From Anabaena lutea FACHB-196 (lineage in GTDB: Bacteria; Cyanobacteriota; Cyanobacteriia; Cyanobacteriales; Nostocaceae), in the NCBI RefSeq assembly GCF_014698305.1, contig NZ_JACJST010000023.1, forward strand, positions 40,827 through 104,826: a stretch of 64,000 nt of DNA, written 5' to 3'. The notes under the pieces were generated by a model. It made no database searches and was not told the DNA's origin. It saw only the letters and a program-made list of their open reading frames with translations. A program made the translations under genes and the position numbers. Shown here piece by piece: positions 36,590 through 46,045 of this stretch (its first letter is position 1; the number at the start of each line of letters is the position of its first letter).

Positions 36590-37360
36590 GTGGGTTCGGT
36601 TTGTATTGAAATCGTTGAGGGGAATCCCCATCTGAGGTCGTTGCTTGGTTGGCACTTGCAACAACTGGAATACCGAGTACATCAAGCCGCCAGCATTTAT
36701 CAAGCAAGGGAAGTGTTTTTAAGTCATCAACCGACACTAGTCATTCTAGATGCGGATTTGCCAGATGGTGATGGAATCGAGTTTTGTCGTTGGTTAAATC
36801 GTCAACAACAGCCTCTAATTTTAATGCTTTCTGCCCGTAATAATGAAGCTGATATTGTTGCAGGCTTAAAAGCAGGAGCAGATGATTACTTGAGCAAACC
36901 TTTTGGAATGCAAGAGTTTTTGGCTAGGGTAGAGGCACTGATTCGTCGCAACCGTACACCTACTGCACCAGCTTACTTGGATTATGGCACTTTGCAAATC
37001 GATTTGGTTCAGCGCCGTGTCCGCTTTCAAGGGGAGTTTATCGATCTTACACCCCAAGAATTTAGTTTGCTGTATGTTTTGGCGCAAGCTGGGGGAGTAC
37101 CTTTGAGTAGGTCGGAATTATTACGTCGTGCTTGGCCTGACGCTATTGATAATCCGCGAACCATTGATACTCACGTTTTATCACTGCGGAAAAAGGTGGA
37201 ACTTGATCCGCGTCAACCCAGCTTAATCCAAACTATCCGCAATGTGGGATACCGATTTAACATAGAAACTTTGAATGCTAATGTTCCGCAATCACAAACA
37301 AAGTTAGCGAAAGAGAGATTCAGTAATCCACGTTCTACCCTTGCTACTCAAATCTCTTAG
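36590..37360 (+). CDS. OmpR/PhoB-family response regulator
   Basis: 256 residues: receiver (1-120) with phospho-acceptor Asp54 (LVILDADLPDGDG), Ser-Ala in MLSAR and Lys in SKPFG, then a winged-helix DNA-binding domain (about 130-230; IDLTPQEFSLLYVLAQAGGVPLSRSELLRRAWPD ... DTHVLSLRKKVE ... IRNVGYRF). The acidic pocket reads VEGN rather than VEDD/VDDD, so one of the Mg-binding acids is missing and phosphorylation may be weak. GTG start with AAGGGG 10 nt upstream. NblR- or Ycf27-like roles are possible in cyanobacteria but not supported by anything specific here. No kinase nearby. Confidence 0.92.
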   Translation: MGSVCIEIVEGNPHLRSLLGWHLQQLEYRVHQAASIYQAREVFLSHQPTLVILDADLPDGDGIEFCRWLNRQQQPLILMLSARNNEADIVAGLKAGADDYLSKPFGMQEFLARVEALIRRNRTPTAPAYLDYGTLQIDLVQRRVRFQGEFIDLTPQEFSLLYVLAQAGGVPLSRSELLRRAWPDAIDNPRTIDTHVLSLRKKVELDPRQPSLIQTIRNVGYRFNIETLNANVPQSQTKLAKERFSNPRSTLATQIS

Positions 37361-37463
37361 GGTAATGGGAACTGGGGATTGGGGAATGGGAAGGAGAAGA
37401 TGGGGAGACACGGGGACGCAAAGACGCGGAGAAAATTACCAATTACCCATTACCAATGACCAA

Positions 37464-38243
37464 TTACCACTCCTCAGATGCTTGAATTTCAGCTTGTATC
37501 AAGCGGGCTTTTAAGTCCTCCCAGTCTATCTCAGAGGTTGGTTGGTTTGCCAATAATTGACCTTGCTGGAGATGTAATAACCGGGTGCTAAATTCTTGGG
37601 CTAGGTCAAGTTGGTGGTTTACCATCAAAATCGCTGTTGTAGGGGGTTGAGTTAGTTGGGTGATGATGTTGATCAAACGTGAAGCTTTACCAGGGTCTAA
37701 GGCGCTCACAGGCTCGTCTAACAGTAAAATTTTGGGTTGGATGACTAAAGTACGAGCGATCGCAACTAACTGTCTTTGTCCGGCTGAAAGTTGTACTTCG
37801 GTTCGTCCTAACCATTCATCAGGAATTTGCAGTTGTTCTTGCCAGTAACTGATTCGTTCCTGAATTTTCAGCTTAGACAAACCACGCAAAACTAAAGGAT
37901 AAGCCAAGGCTTCCCCAACTGTCATCCCCAACAGCTTAAATTCTTGCTGTAACAGCGTCACCTCTTGACGTAGCTGAATAATCGGAATTTGGCGATATTC
38001 TTGATTTTCCAGATAAATTTTACCGCTACTTGGTTCACTTAAGCGGTTAATGAGACGCAGTAAGGAAGTTTTACCAGCACCAGCAGTACCGACAATGGTA
38101 ATGCGATCGCCTGAAAACACCTCAAAGCAAATATCCTGTAAAATTGGATATCCTGGCAAATTGCTCTGAACCTGACTTTTCAGCTTTGTAAACAGATTAA
38201 CTTGCTCTAGCCTAAGTACGGTTTTTGCAGTCAAATTATCCAA
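37464..38243 (-). CDS. ABC transporter ATP-binding protein, orphan
   Basis: 259 residues with Walker A GTAGAGKTS, Q-loop LLQQEF, a variant signature LSAGQRQLVAIARTL, Walker B ILLLDEPVSALD and the switch His in MVNHQ. Lys of Walker A is kept. No permease gene adjoins it, so partner and substrate are unknown; the importer-type layout with a polar/phosphate-like ATPase pattern is only a loose resemblance. The only in-frame start before the conserved region is TTG at 38243. Confidence 0.88.
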   Translation of the reverse strand: MDNLTAKTVLRLEQVNLFTKLKSQVQSNLPGYPILQDICFEVFSGDRITIVGTAGAGKTSLLRLINRLSEPSSGKIYLENQEYRQIPIIQLRQEVTLLQQEFKLLGMTVGEALAYPLVLRGLSKLKIQERISYWQEQLQIPDEWLGRTEVQLSAGQRQLVAIARTLVIQPKILLLDEPVSALDPGKASRLINIITQLTQPPTTAILMVNHQLDLAQEFSTRLLHLQQGQLLANQPTSEIDWEDLKARLIQAEIQASEEW

Positions 38244-38280
38244 GTTTTCTAAAAGGACGTTTGGAAAAAATTAAAGAAAT

Positions 38281-38371
38281 TACAGCAGCAGTCAGCAGTC
38301 AGGAGTAAAACTGGCTTGGTGTCTAGGTTTCAACTTAGATTCTGAACCTCATTGATCTGCAATCTGCTGTA
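38281..38371. repeat. MITE-like element with TACAGCAG ends, copy B
   Basis: 91 bp beginning TACAGCAGCA (38281) and ending TCTGCTGTA (38363-38371), with the shared core CAGGAGTAAAACTGGC, GTCTAGGTTTCAA and CTCATTGATCTGCA. It is the shortest copy, lacking the GGAGACGCT blocks of copies A and C. Confidence 0.85.
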
Positions 38372-38461
38372 AACAAATAAACTAGATTCAATGGTCTCTC
38401 GACTCGCAATTTTATAAGTATTGTAAGCGCTCAAACTTGTGATTGAGCGCTACTTAATATT

Positions 38462-39742
38462 CTAAGACTGAATAGGGTTATCTCTAGGATTTACCAACCT
38501 CAGCAACTTTTGCTTAATTTGCGAATCGAAAACTTCCCATTTCATTTTCGCATAAGTAGAATTTTCATTTCCCCCAGATAAGAAACCCATTGGAATTTCA
38601 AAGCCACCAGCACCAGTGCGTCCACCACCAAAAAACCTCCCAGCACTATCTTGTCCAAAGGCTTCTTTGATAAATTCATCAGGGTCTAAAGTAAGTTTTG
38701 TGGTTCTCAGGGAACCTATGACTACTTCTAGTTCGTCATCTTCATCGTGAACTATCCCGTACACTACAGCTGTGTGGACGTTTTCTTCTGTCACCAGAAA
38801 ATCAGCCGCTTGGGGAATTGCGTCCCTATCGTCGTAGCGTAAATAACCAACGCCGGCTATGGAAAAGTTATTTTGGACAATGCGGTTTTTGAGCGATCGC
38901 TCGATCACATCCATCACCCGCTTAGAACGATTCGCCTGTAAAATGGCATTGAGCAACTGAGCGTCATAAAATCGGCTCAAATACGCAGCTGCCATAAAAT
39001 CTTCTTCTTGCGCTTGCATTAACCGATTTGTATCAGAACGCAAGCCATGCATCAAAGCAGTTGCACATTTAACGTGTTGGCTAACACTGCTATCTAATTT
39101 TAGTATCCCCGCTTGTAAATACTGGGTAAAAATAGTTGCAGTTGCGCGCACATAAGGACGGACATCGAAAAACTCGGCTTTGAGTTCCCCCTGCAAACTA
39201 TGATGATCAACCAGCACTACTAGCGGAATTCCAGCCTGTTGTACTGCTGGTAATAGTTGCGACGTAGTTCCCTGGTTATCAATCAATACAAAACCTTGAT
39301 AAGATGACAAATCTTTAGTTTTCAGGGTTTGCATTGTCCAGCGTTGAGCCGGTAAGGTCGTCAGCTTAACTAACGCTATGTTCTCTTGGTGGCTTAAAGT
39401 CCCCGCATAAATAATTTCGCACTTGATATCGTATTGTTGAGCAATTAACTGGTAAGCCCAAGCACAAGAAAGCGCGTCAGGATCAGGAAAATCTTGTAAA
39501 ATTACTAACTGACGCTCATGTCTATGTCCAAGAAGTGTCTTTTGCAACTCTTCTGATTTCTGAGCAGCGAGGGAATTACCACGTTGAGCTAAATAGATAC
39601 TTCCTTCACCATTCGACGACAGTGGTAAGGACGGTCGGGTAAGTAGTGGAAGTTCAATTGATTCTTTATCTATTTCAACTTCCTCCGGGTTCGGTTCTAA
39701 TGACAAATTCTCAAATTGAGTCAGTGAAGAATTCAAGTACAT
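38462..39742 (-). CDS. DHH-family phosphoesterase (NrnA/RecJ-like)
   Basis: 426 residues. After an N-terminal extension of about 75 residues, the DHH domain shows PDPDALSCAW, VLIDNQG and VDHHS (the DHH motif), and the C-terminal DHHA1 domain shows the glycine-rich substrate motif GGGRTGAGGFEIP. These enzymes are manganese-dependent phosphodiesterases/exonucleases acting on nanoRNA, pAp, c-di-nucleotides or single-stranded DNA. Here the DHH and DHHA1 arrangement is closest to the NrnA size class; the exact substrate is not known. Monocistronic. Confidence 0.9.
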   Translation of the reverse strand: MYLNSSLTQFENLSLEPNPEEVEIDKESIELPLLTRPSLPLSSNGEGSIYLAQRGNSLAAQKSEELQKTLLGHRHERQLVILQDFPDPDALSCAWAYQLIAQQYDIKCEIIYAGTLSHQENIALVKLTTLPAQRWTMQTLKTKDLSSYQGFVLIDNQGTTSQLLPAVQQAGIPLVVLVDHHSLQGELKAEFFDVRPYVRATATIFTQYLQAGILKLDSSVSQHVKCATALMHGLRSDTNRLMQAQEEDFMAAAYLSRFYDAQLLNAILQANRSKRVMDVIERSLKNRIVQNNFSIAGVGYLRYDDRDAIPQAADFLVTEENVHTAVVYGIVHDEDDELEVVIGSLRTTKLTLDPDEFIKEAFGQDSAGRFFGGGRTGAGGFEIPMGFLSGGNENSTYAKMKWEVFDSQIKQKLLRLVNPRDNPIQS

Positions 39743-40577
39743 AAGGAATTTTGGTTGAAGCGTGATGGCTCGTATTATGCCTTCAGAGATATTCCCATCG
39801 GTGCATCACTGGTTTTGCCACACATCTATGATCTTGGCAAAAAACTAGATTCTTTACACTGCGTGTGGCAGTTTATTTTTTGTTATCAGTACAACTTGGC
39901 AGAATTTAAAATAGTCTCACCGGCTGGGGATACAAAATTCCAAAGGCTGATTTAACAAGAGTTTTTCAGCAATTTTGAAGTATTGGCTCATTTTTGCCGC
40001 ACTGGACTAGTAGTCTGTCAAGGGATTGTTAAATCAGCCTAGACTGTGTATGTAAACTGGACTCAATTACATCTGACTGCTCCAACTTGATTCAATTTCA
40101 TCATCTTTTTCTCGTCTTTTACGGGATAAATCAGCAGATTTTTATTAAAAGCTCATAAAAGCCTTGAATATTTGTCTGACTTAGGGGATAATAAAAAGCT
40201 CTTATTTCACACTAGTTTTAAATTTCACACTTGCTACTCCTAATACATTTTTATTATGTTTAATGAACATTAAACAACTCTTTTTCAGGAAAATCTGCCT
40301 TTGAGCCTAACTCTTTGGTAATTTTTATAAATTTACTCATAAATAATCTATACCTTAAGAAAATAAGGTATGATCAAGAATCGGTGTGTTAAATAGCCTG
40401 AATTCTGGGAAACTGAATATTCCAGCTTTTAGGAACGTCACCGGCAAGCTGTAAGATAAGAAATCTCCAAGCTGAGTCATCGAAGAATTGTGGTGTAATG
40501 TGTTGACCAACGTCAAACAATAACACCTACAGATGAAGACTGAATTCTCCTGAGGTCTGAATTGATTATGTGTAACG
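39743..40577. other. Gene-free region with a 95-bp inverted-repeat element
   Basis: No credible gene. Contains the GGCTGATTTAACAA element at 39945-40039. The rest is AT-rich and has no further strong structure. Confidence 0.5.
39945..40039. repeat. 95-bp element with perfect 14-bp terminal inverted repeats
   Basis: GGCTGATTTAACAA (39945-39958) is exactly complementary to TTGTTAAATCAGCC (40026-40039), enclosing 67 bp with no ORF. This is the shape of a MITE or a remnant of an insertion sequence; no flanking target duplication is obvious. Confidence 0.65.
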
Positions 40578-41075
40578 TCAAAGTCCTATTACATATTTTT
40601 GCCACTCTTGGTGAAGTCCACTCTTCAGATGTTTTGTCACCTCGAAATACAGGCTGCTATGAGGTTGACGAGGTAGATGGCGCAAAGGCATCCGGGCTTC
40701 TTGCGGTGTGCGACAGCCTTTTTTGACGTTGCAGCGTACACAGGCAGTAACAATGTTCTCCCATGTGTCACCTCCTCCACGCGATCGCGGCATCACATGA
40801 TCTAAGGTCAACTCATCTCCTGTGTAGCCACAGTATTGACAAGTATGACTGTCACGATGCAATATATTCCGGCGAGTAAGTGGAATTTCTGTATAGGGAA
40901 CACGCACGTAATGACGCAACCTAATGACGGTTGGCAATGGAAAATCCGAGTATATGAATTTGCCGTTATGTTCTACGTGTTCTGCTTTGCCTTTAATCAA
41001 CAAAACTATGGCACGTCGCCAACTCGTGATGTTGAGAGGTTCGTAAGAGGCGTTTAGGACTAAAACCTTCCCCAT
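40578..41075 (-). CDS. HNH endonuclease family protein
   Basis: 165 residues with the zinc-binding HNH core CQYCGYTGDELTLDHVMPRSRGGGDTWENIVTACVRCN: two CxxC pairs, the DH catalytic pair and the Asn. The N-terminal part (VLVLNASYEPLNITSWRRAIVLLIKGKAEHVE) is conserved in cyanobacterial and actinobacterial HNH proteins of this length. It is a stand-alone nuclease, without intein, intron or restriction-modification neighbours; physiological role unknown. Confidence 0.93.
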   Translation of the reverse strand: MGKVLVLNASYEPLNITSWRRAIVLLIKGKAEHVEHNGKFIYSDFPLPTVIRLRHYVRVPYTEIPLTRRNILHRDSHTCQYCGYTGDELTLDHVMPRSRGGGDTWENIVTACVRCNVKKGCRTPQEARMPLRHLPRQPHSSLYFEVTKHLKSGLHQEWQKYVIGL

Positions 41076-41176
41076 TGATGTTAGCTCAAGGTATTAGTTT
41101 TTGATATTTTAACACAGATATACCTTCCTGGGGAGATGAGAATAATTTATACTTCCTAAATAATTTGCTGGCAAGT

Positions 41177-41299
41177 GATAGGAGTCAGGAGTCAGGAGAC
41201 GCTTCGCAGACCTCCGGTTCAGGAGTCAGGAGTAAAACTGGCGAATGTGTCTAGGTTTCAATTTAGATTCTGTACCTCATTGATCTGCAATCTGCTGTA
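41177..41299. repeat. MITE-like element, copy C (left end degenerate)
   Basis: From about 41177 to the terminal TCTGCTGTA (41291-41299). The interior (GGAGACGCTTCGCAGACCT, CCGGTTCAGGAG, AACTGGCGAATGTGTCTAGG) is nearly identical to copy A at 9551-9719. The left TACAGCAGA is missing or has decayed. Confidence 0.8.
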
Positions 41300-41738
41300 A
41301 ATACGATTAACAGGAGTTTGAAAATATAATTAATCTCAACTAAAATAATTCCCAAAGCATTAGTTTGTAAACAATTCTCGGTTTCCCGTATCCTTTACCT
41401 GGCATAGTTCCAAAAGCGGCAAATTAGCCACAAAACCAGAATAGAAGTAGTTTTTGGTGTTGACTTTCAATTTTGAATTTGCTATCATGAACCTGACAAG
41501 GAAGAACTATCTAATCTAAATAGTTGTTGAGAAGAGATTTTAGAGTGATGAAGTAGGTGATGAGCTTTGCTAAACCTACGTATGGAAACTCATAATTCAA
41601 GACTCACCACCATCTTGTACAAGCTCCCGGATCAGCGGTAAACTTTCCTGATTAAATTGATATGGCTTTGCAGGGTAGCAAGCCAGAATCATTAGATAAT
41701 CTGGAAGCTTTGCAGTGGTGTGATAGGAGTGAAGTGTA
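41300..41738. other. Intergenic region upstream of alr
   Basis: No gene or strong structure seen beyond AT-rich spacer; AGGAG lies upstream of the alr ATG. Confidence 0.45.
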
Positions 41739-42926
41739 ATGTTTAGTAGCAAGCAAACCCCTACTTTTGCTGATAGTCAGGAACGTGATACCTATGCTTG
41801 GTTTTCCCAACGGGCTTGGGTAGAAATTGATTTGGGGGCGTTGTCCTATAATGTTAAGCAGTTAGTAAAGTTTTTATCACCACGTACCCAGTTAATGGCA
41901 GTAGTAAAAGCTGATGCCTATGGACATGGGTCGGTAACAGTTGCAAAAACTGTATTGGAAGCGGGTGCAAGTTGGTTGGGAGTAGCTACAGTTCCTGAGG
42001 GCATCCAATTACGGGAAGGTGGCATAAAAGCCCCAATTTTGATTCTAGGGGCAATTAATACAAAAGAACAAATTCATGCGATCGCTCACTGGAAACTGCA
42101 ACCGACACTATGCAACCCTAAACAAGCTTTAATATTTTCTAATACACTTGAAGCCATAAACTATAATTCTCCACTACCTGTACACATCAAATTAGATACA
42201 GGAATGTCTAGATTAGGCACAAATTGGCAAGAAGCTGCTGATTTTGTACAGTTGGTACAGGGATTGCCTCTTCTTGATATTGCCAGCATTTATTCTCACC
42301 TAGCAACAGCCGATAGTCCTGACGCTACAGTCATGCAAGAGCAGCATAGACGATTTGAGGAAGCAATTACACAAATCAAAGCCAGAGAAATTAAAATTCC
42401 TAGTTTGCATTTAGCAAACTCAGCCGCTACTCTTGCAGATCCAAAATTACACTATGATCTGGTGCGTGCAGGTTTAGCTATTTACGGACTCTACCCCGCA
42501 ACCCATTTAAAAAACAAAATCCAACTTCAACCTGTTTTACAACTCAAAGCACGAGTTACCCAAGTTAAAACCATAGCCCCTGGAACTGGTGTCAGCTATG
42601 GTCATCAGTTTATTGCACCCAGAGAAATGCGTATTGCTGTTGTCGGTATTGGTTATGCTGATGGAGTTCCCCGCAGTCTTTCCAATCAAATGGAAGTATT
42701 AATTCGTGGTCAGCGCATACCACAAATTGGCACAATTACAATGGATCAAATCATGTTAGATGTGAGTTCCATACCCGATCTGCAAGAAGGTGAAATAGTC
42801 ACTCTACTGGGAGAACAGGGAAAAGAACAAATATCAGCAGATGATTGGGCAAATCAGTTAAACACCATTTCTTGGGAAATTCTCTGCGGCTTCAAGCATC
42901 GTTTACCCCGTGTAGCGGTCATGTAG
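41739..42926 (+). CDS. alr: Alanine racemase
   Basis: 395 residues of a fold-type III PLP enzyme. The PLP lysine is K57 in AVVKADAYGHG; the opposite catalytic Tyr is in GTGVSYGHQF; substrate and cofactor-site segments HIKLDTGMSRLG, ANSAATLADP and RAGLAIYGLYP are all present, and the C-terminal beta domain ends with WEILCGFKHRLPRV. It makes D-alanine for peptidoglycan. The N-terminus has about 20 extra residues before WVEIDLGALSYNV. AGGAG lies 10 nt before the ATG. Followed by tRNA-Leu on the same strand. Confidence 0.96.
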   Translation: MFSSKQTPTFADSQERDTYAWFSQRAWVEIDLGALSYNVKQLVKFLSPRTQLMAVVKADAYGHGSVTVAKTVLEAGASWLGVATVPEGIQLREGGIKAPILILGAINTKEQIHAIAHWKLQPTLCNPKQALIFSNTLEAINYNSPLPVHIKLDTGMSRLGTNWQEAADFVQLVQGLPLLDIASIYSHLATADSPDATVMQEQHRRFEEAITQIKAREIKIPSLHLANSAATLADPKLHYDLVRAGLAIYGLYPATHLKNKIQLQPVLQLKARVTQVKTIAPGTGVSYGHQFIAPREMRIAVVGIGYADGVPRSLSNQMEVLIRGQRIPQIGTITMDQIMLDVSSIPDLQEGEIVTLLGEQGKEQISADDWANQLNTISWEILCGFKHRLPRVAVM

Positions 42927-43025
42927 CATCAGTGATCAGTTATCAGTCTCTTCACTGTTTACTGATAACTGTCACCAATTACCTATTGCCATCTATGATT
43001 TACTATGCTATTATAAATTTCTGAT

Positions 43026-43107
43026 GCGGATGTGGCGAAATTGGCAGACGCGCTAGATTTAGGTTCTAGTTCCGAAAGGAGTGAAGGTTCAAGTCCTTTC
43101 ATCCGCA
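43026..43107 (+). tRNA. tRNA-Leu (anticodon TAG)
   Basis: 82 nt. The acceptor stem GCGGATG/CATCCGC closes with discriminator A; the D-arm contains GGCGAAATTGGCAGAC; the anticodon stem CTAGA/TCTAG holds loop TTTAGGT with anticodon TAG reading CUA; a long class II variable arm (TTCCGAAAGGAG) and T-arm with GGTTCAAGTCC follow. CCA is not encoded. Confidence 0.96.
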
Positions 43108-43387
43108 TTTATAAATAAATAGTCTTAGGTAAAGTGAAGACTTTGCTCATATAGATCTTATTTGCTAGAAATAGGATTTAGAAACTACGTATTGACAAAA
43201 AAACTGAATATGGGTAGCGATAAAACTACATCTTTCGTAAGGGTTTAGCACTGCTAAAACCCTGCAATATTCAGTCAATTCACCATCAACAGAATAATTA
43301 ATCAAAGTCTGAAACTAGCTATTTTGGTAATTCATTCCATGACTAATTTTTAAAGTGCGTAAGTTATGGGATTTTATGTACATTAGC

Positions 43388-43909
43388 TTATAGTTCTAGT
43401 TCTAATTGTTGTTCGTTCTCTGGCGTGGGGAAGATTTGGGGAAGTTGATCAATTTGGAAGTACTGGTGAAATTTGGGTGTGACTTGTAACGAGTATGAAC
43501 GAGAATCGCTGTCTCGACGTTTGCGGACAAAACCCAATTCCACAAGTTCGGGAACGTGTTGATATACTCCTGAACCGCGTAAGTTAATTAAGTCAGTTTG
43601 GAGTATGGGACTATGGAGAGCGATCGCTGCTAAAGTCCGTAAAGCGCCTACACCTAATTCCACAGGTATCAAAGTTTGTACTAAATCATGAAAATCTGAC
43701 CGCACTTGCAAACTGTAACCATCGGAGGTTTCGACAACTTCCAAAGCACTATCTCGACGGGCATAATTATCCATGAGTTCAATTATGCCTTCTTCGGCTG
43801 TAGAGCGATCGCACCCAGCATACTCGGCAATTTCACTTAAGGACAAAGGTTTACCCTTTAAATAGAGAATTGCTTCTATTTTGATTGCTATAGATATATT
43901 TTTAGGCAT
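43388..43909 (-). CDS. scpB: Segregation and condensation protein ScpB
   Basis: 173 residues from the preferred ATG at 43909. The two winged-helix domains of ScpB are visible: KIEAILYLKGKPLSLSEIAEYAGCDRSTAEEGIIELMDNY and VGALRTLAAIALHSPILQTDLINLRGSGVYQHVPELVELGFVRKRR. With ScpA it forms the kleisin complex of SMC for chromosome segregation. The frame is open further upstream to 44044, but those 45 codons translate a low-complexity GGGTGCA/CCCATCT repeat tract and are not credible protein. ispD lies just upstream on the same strand. Confidence 0.93.
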   Translation of the reverse strand: MPKNISIAIKIEAILYLKGKPLSLSEIAEYAGCDRSTAEEGIIELMDNYARRDSALEVVETSDGYSLQVRSDFHDLVQTLIPVELGVGALRTLAAIALHSPILQTDLINLRGSGVYQHVPELVELGFVRKRRDSDSRSYSLQVTPKFHQYFQIDQLPQIFPTPENEQQLELEL

Positions 43910-43929
43910 TTTTAACCAAGAGCTATTGT

Positions 43930-44045
43930 GCAGGGTGCAGGGTGCAAGGGGCAAGGTACAGGGTGCAGGAGGCAGGAGGTAATTATTTCTCCCCATCTGT
44001 GCGTCCCCGCGTCTCCCCATCTCCCCATCTCCCCATCTCCCCATC
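43930..44045. repeat. GGGTGCA and CCCCATCT tandem repeats
   Basis: Tandem CAGGGTGCAGGGTGCAAGGGGCAAGG and repeated CCCCATCT octamers (five near 44016-44047) between ispD and scpB. Same repeat family as 31050-31205. Confidence 0.75.
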
Positions 44046-44062
44046 TCCTCAATCCTCCTCTA

Positions 44063-44740
44063 TTACCTATTACTGAGGATAAATTCTGCGATCGCTAAAT
44101 CTTGGGGAGTGGTAACTTTCAAATTAGTCTCCTCTCCTGGTACTATACGCACTTCAATACCGCATTTCTCAAACAAAGCTGCATCATCCGTAACTTCCCA
44201 ACCTTGACGTACACCCTCAGCATGGCATTGTTTTAACAACTCCACATCAAAACCTTGAGGAGTTTGAGCCGCCCAAAGTTGACTTCGCTCTGGTGTACTT
44301 TGAATTATGCCACTTTCATTCACAACTTTAATTGTGTCTTTTACAGGTACAGCAGCAATTAACCCAGAACAATGGCGAATAGCTTCAGCACAAGCATTGA
44401 GTAAATCGGGTGTAGCTAGACAACGAGCGCCATCATGAATTAATACTTGTTTAGCATCTGCTGGTAATGCCTGCAAACCATTGTATACTGACTCTTGCCG
44501 GGTGGAACCACCAGCAATTAATTTTATGGGTTTAGTTAGTTTTAAATCAGCCATAATTGCTTTTAAGTCTTCCCAGTCATGAGGTTGGGAAATAATTCCT
44601 ATCCAACTAATAGAGCTTGCTGCTTCTGCGGCCAGCATTGTCCAGGCAATAATTGGTTGCGAGCGTAACTGTAGTAAAAGTTTATTGCGATTAGCACCCA
44701 TTCGTTTGCCGGTGCCAGCAGATGGAATTAGTAAATACAC
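44063..44740 (-). CDS. ispD: 2-C-methyl-D-erythritol 4-phosphate cytidylyltransferase
   Basis: 225 residues. The nucleotide-binding loop LIPSAGTGKRMGANRNKLLLQL, AGGSTRQESVYNGL, VLIHDGARC and PVKDTIKVV, with TPQGF and EVTDDAALFE, are IspD signatures. It transfers CMP to methylerythritol phosphate in the MEP isoprenoid pathway that supplies carotenoids, phytol and quinones. Start codon is GTG at 44740; the protein begins within two residues of the expected N-terminus. Possible two-gene unit with scpB. Confidence 0.95.
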   Translation of the reverse strand: MYLLIPSAGTGKRMGANRNKLLLQLRSQPIIAWTMLAAEAASSISWIGIISQPHDWEDLKAIMADLKLTKPIKLIAGGSTRQESVYNGLQALPADAKQVLIHDGARCLATPDLLNACAEAIRHCSGLIAAVPVKDTIKVVNESGIIQSTPERSQLWAAQTPQGFDVELLKQCHAEGVRQGWEVTDDAALFEKCGIEVRIVPGEETNLKVTTPQDLAIAEFILSNR

Positions 44741-44939
44741 AACTTTCCTAAATTTTAAAACTGGGGACTAGGGACAAATCAATTCCAATTTCCAATTTCC
44801 AATTTCCAGCGAACTTCTGCCTCATGGAGACTGCTTTTGCTAAGGGATTAACCAATTACGAATTATGAATTACGAATTATCAACTATCCATTACCTATAT
44901 TCCCCTAAAATAAGGAGCGAGTAAGCTTCCATAAATATT

Positions 44940-45923
44940 ATGCGTGTAGTAGCCCTTGTACCTGGCTCAATTGGCAACCAGATTCTCTTTTTTGCCACTT
45001 TAGATGACCTGAAGCGTTATTACCCGAACGCTCAGATAGATGTCATTGTGGAACCCCGGTCAAAGGCTGCATATCGAGTGAGCAAGTCAGTTCACGAGGT
45101 ATTGACCTTTGATTACAAAGACCGTAACAGTCTAGCAGATTGGGGTAACTTGGTTGGCACGATCCGCGATCGCGAATATGATGTCGCCATTGCTGTTGGA
45201 CAAAGCTGGTTAGTAAGTTTGTTTCTCTGGTTAACGGGAATTCCCACACGTATTGGTTACAAAGGTAAGGGTGCTGGTTTTTTCACCAACACGATATCAA
45301 TGAACACATCCCAATATACGGCAGCGATGTATCATGGCCTGTTGCAACCTTTGGGAATTGACACACCATGCCCAGAGTTAGCAGTAAATGTACCCAAATC
45401 AGATATTGAATGGGCGCAACAAGAGCAAAAACGCCTAGGAATTCATGAAACAGGTTACATCCTCATCTATGCTGGTTCTGGCCAGTTATCCCAAATTAAT
45501 AATTCAGATACAAGCTATCCTGTAGCAAGTTGGCAGCAAATTATTCAAGATTGCCAACAAAAACAGCCACAGTTACCAGTGGTGGTGATTAAAGAGGCTG
45601 ACGATGATAAATTTGTGCGTTCACCCAAGTTGGGCGTAACGCCATCCCTTCTAGAATCTTGTCCAGATATCAAGGTTACTTCCCCCGATAATATTGGCAA
45701 GTTGACTGCCATAATTGGCGGAGCGAGTTTAATGATATCTATCGACAGCACACCACTACAACTAAGTGTGGCTGTTCAAACTTATACTATCGCTTTACTG
45801 GGTTCTATCGATCCAACAGAGTTGTTACCAAAAAGTGATAAATTTCTGGCGATTAAATCCCCTACTGGTAAAACAGCCGATATTTTACCTGCAACCGTAT
45901 TAGAAAAAATCTGGGGTGGTTGA
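44940..45923 (+). CDS. Glycosyltransferase family 9 (heptosyltransferase-like)
   Basis: 327 residues, GT-B fold. The N-terminal Rossmann-like domain starts VVALVPGSIGNQILFFATLDDLKRYYPNAQIDVIVEP, and the C-terminal domain has ILIYAGSGQ and a nucleotide-site segment GGASLMISIDSTPLQLSVAVQTYTIALLGSIDP similar to GT9 heptosyltransferases. The usual DSGPMHLA motif reads DSTPLQLS. It probably adds a sugar to lipopolysaccharide or exopolysaccharide in the cytoplasm. Donor and acceptor cannot be told. Alone on its strand. Confidence 0.88.
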   Translation: MRVVALVPGSIGNQILFFATLDDLKRYYPNAQIDVIVEPRSKAAYRVSKSVHEVLTFDYKDRNSLADWGNLVGTIRDREYDVAIAVGQSWLVSLFLWLTGIPTRIGYKGKGAGFFTNTISMNTSQYTAAMYHGLLQPLGIDTPCPELAVNVPKSDIEWAQQEQKRLGIHETGYILIYAGSGQLSQINNSDTSYPVASWQQIIQDCQQKQPQLPVVVIKEADDDKFVRSPKLGVTPSLLESCPDIKVTSPDNIGKLTAIIGGASLMISIDSTPLQLSVAVQTYTIALLGSIDPTELLPKSDKFLAIKSPTGKTADILPATVLEKIWGG

Positions 45924-46045
45924 CTACCCATTTTAGATTTTAGATTTTGGATTTTGGATTCAATCAAAGATCTAAAATCCAAACTTTTCATAATCTATTT
46001 CCTACTCCCAATTACTTACTTTGGCATCACCTGAGGTTGGCACTA

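Noticed and set aside
36590..37360. Naming the regulator nblR or rpaB
   Set aside because: OmpR-family features are clear, but nothing in the sequence or context separates it from other paralogues.
39755..39955. 66-codon ORF divergent from the DHH gene
   Set aside because: TTG-type start, no ribosome binding site, no recognisable family features; composition like shadow ORFs. It overlaps the left arm of the 39945-40039 element.
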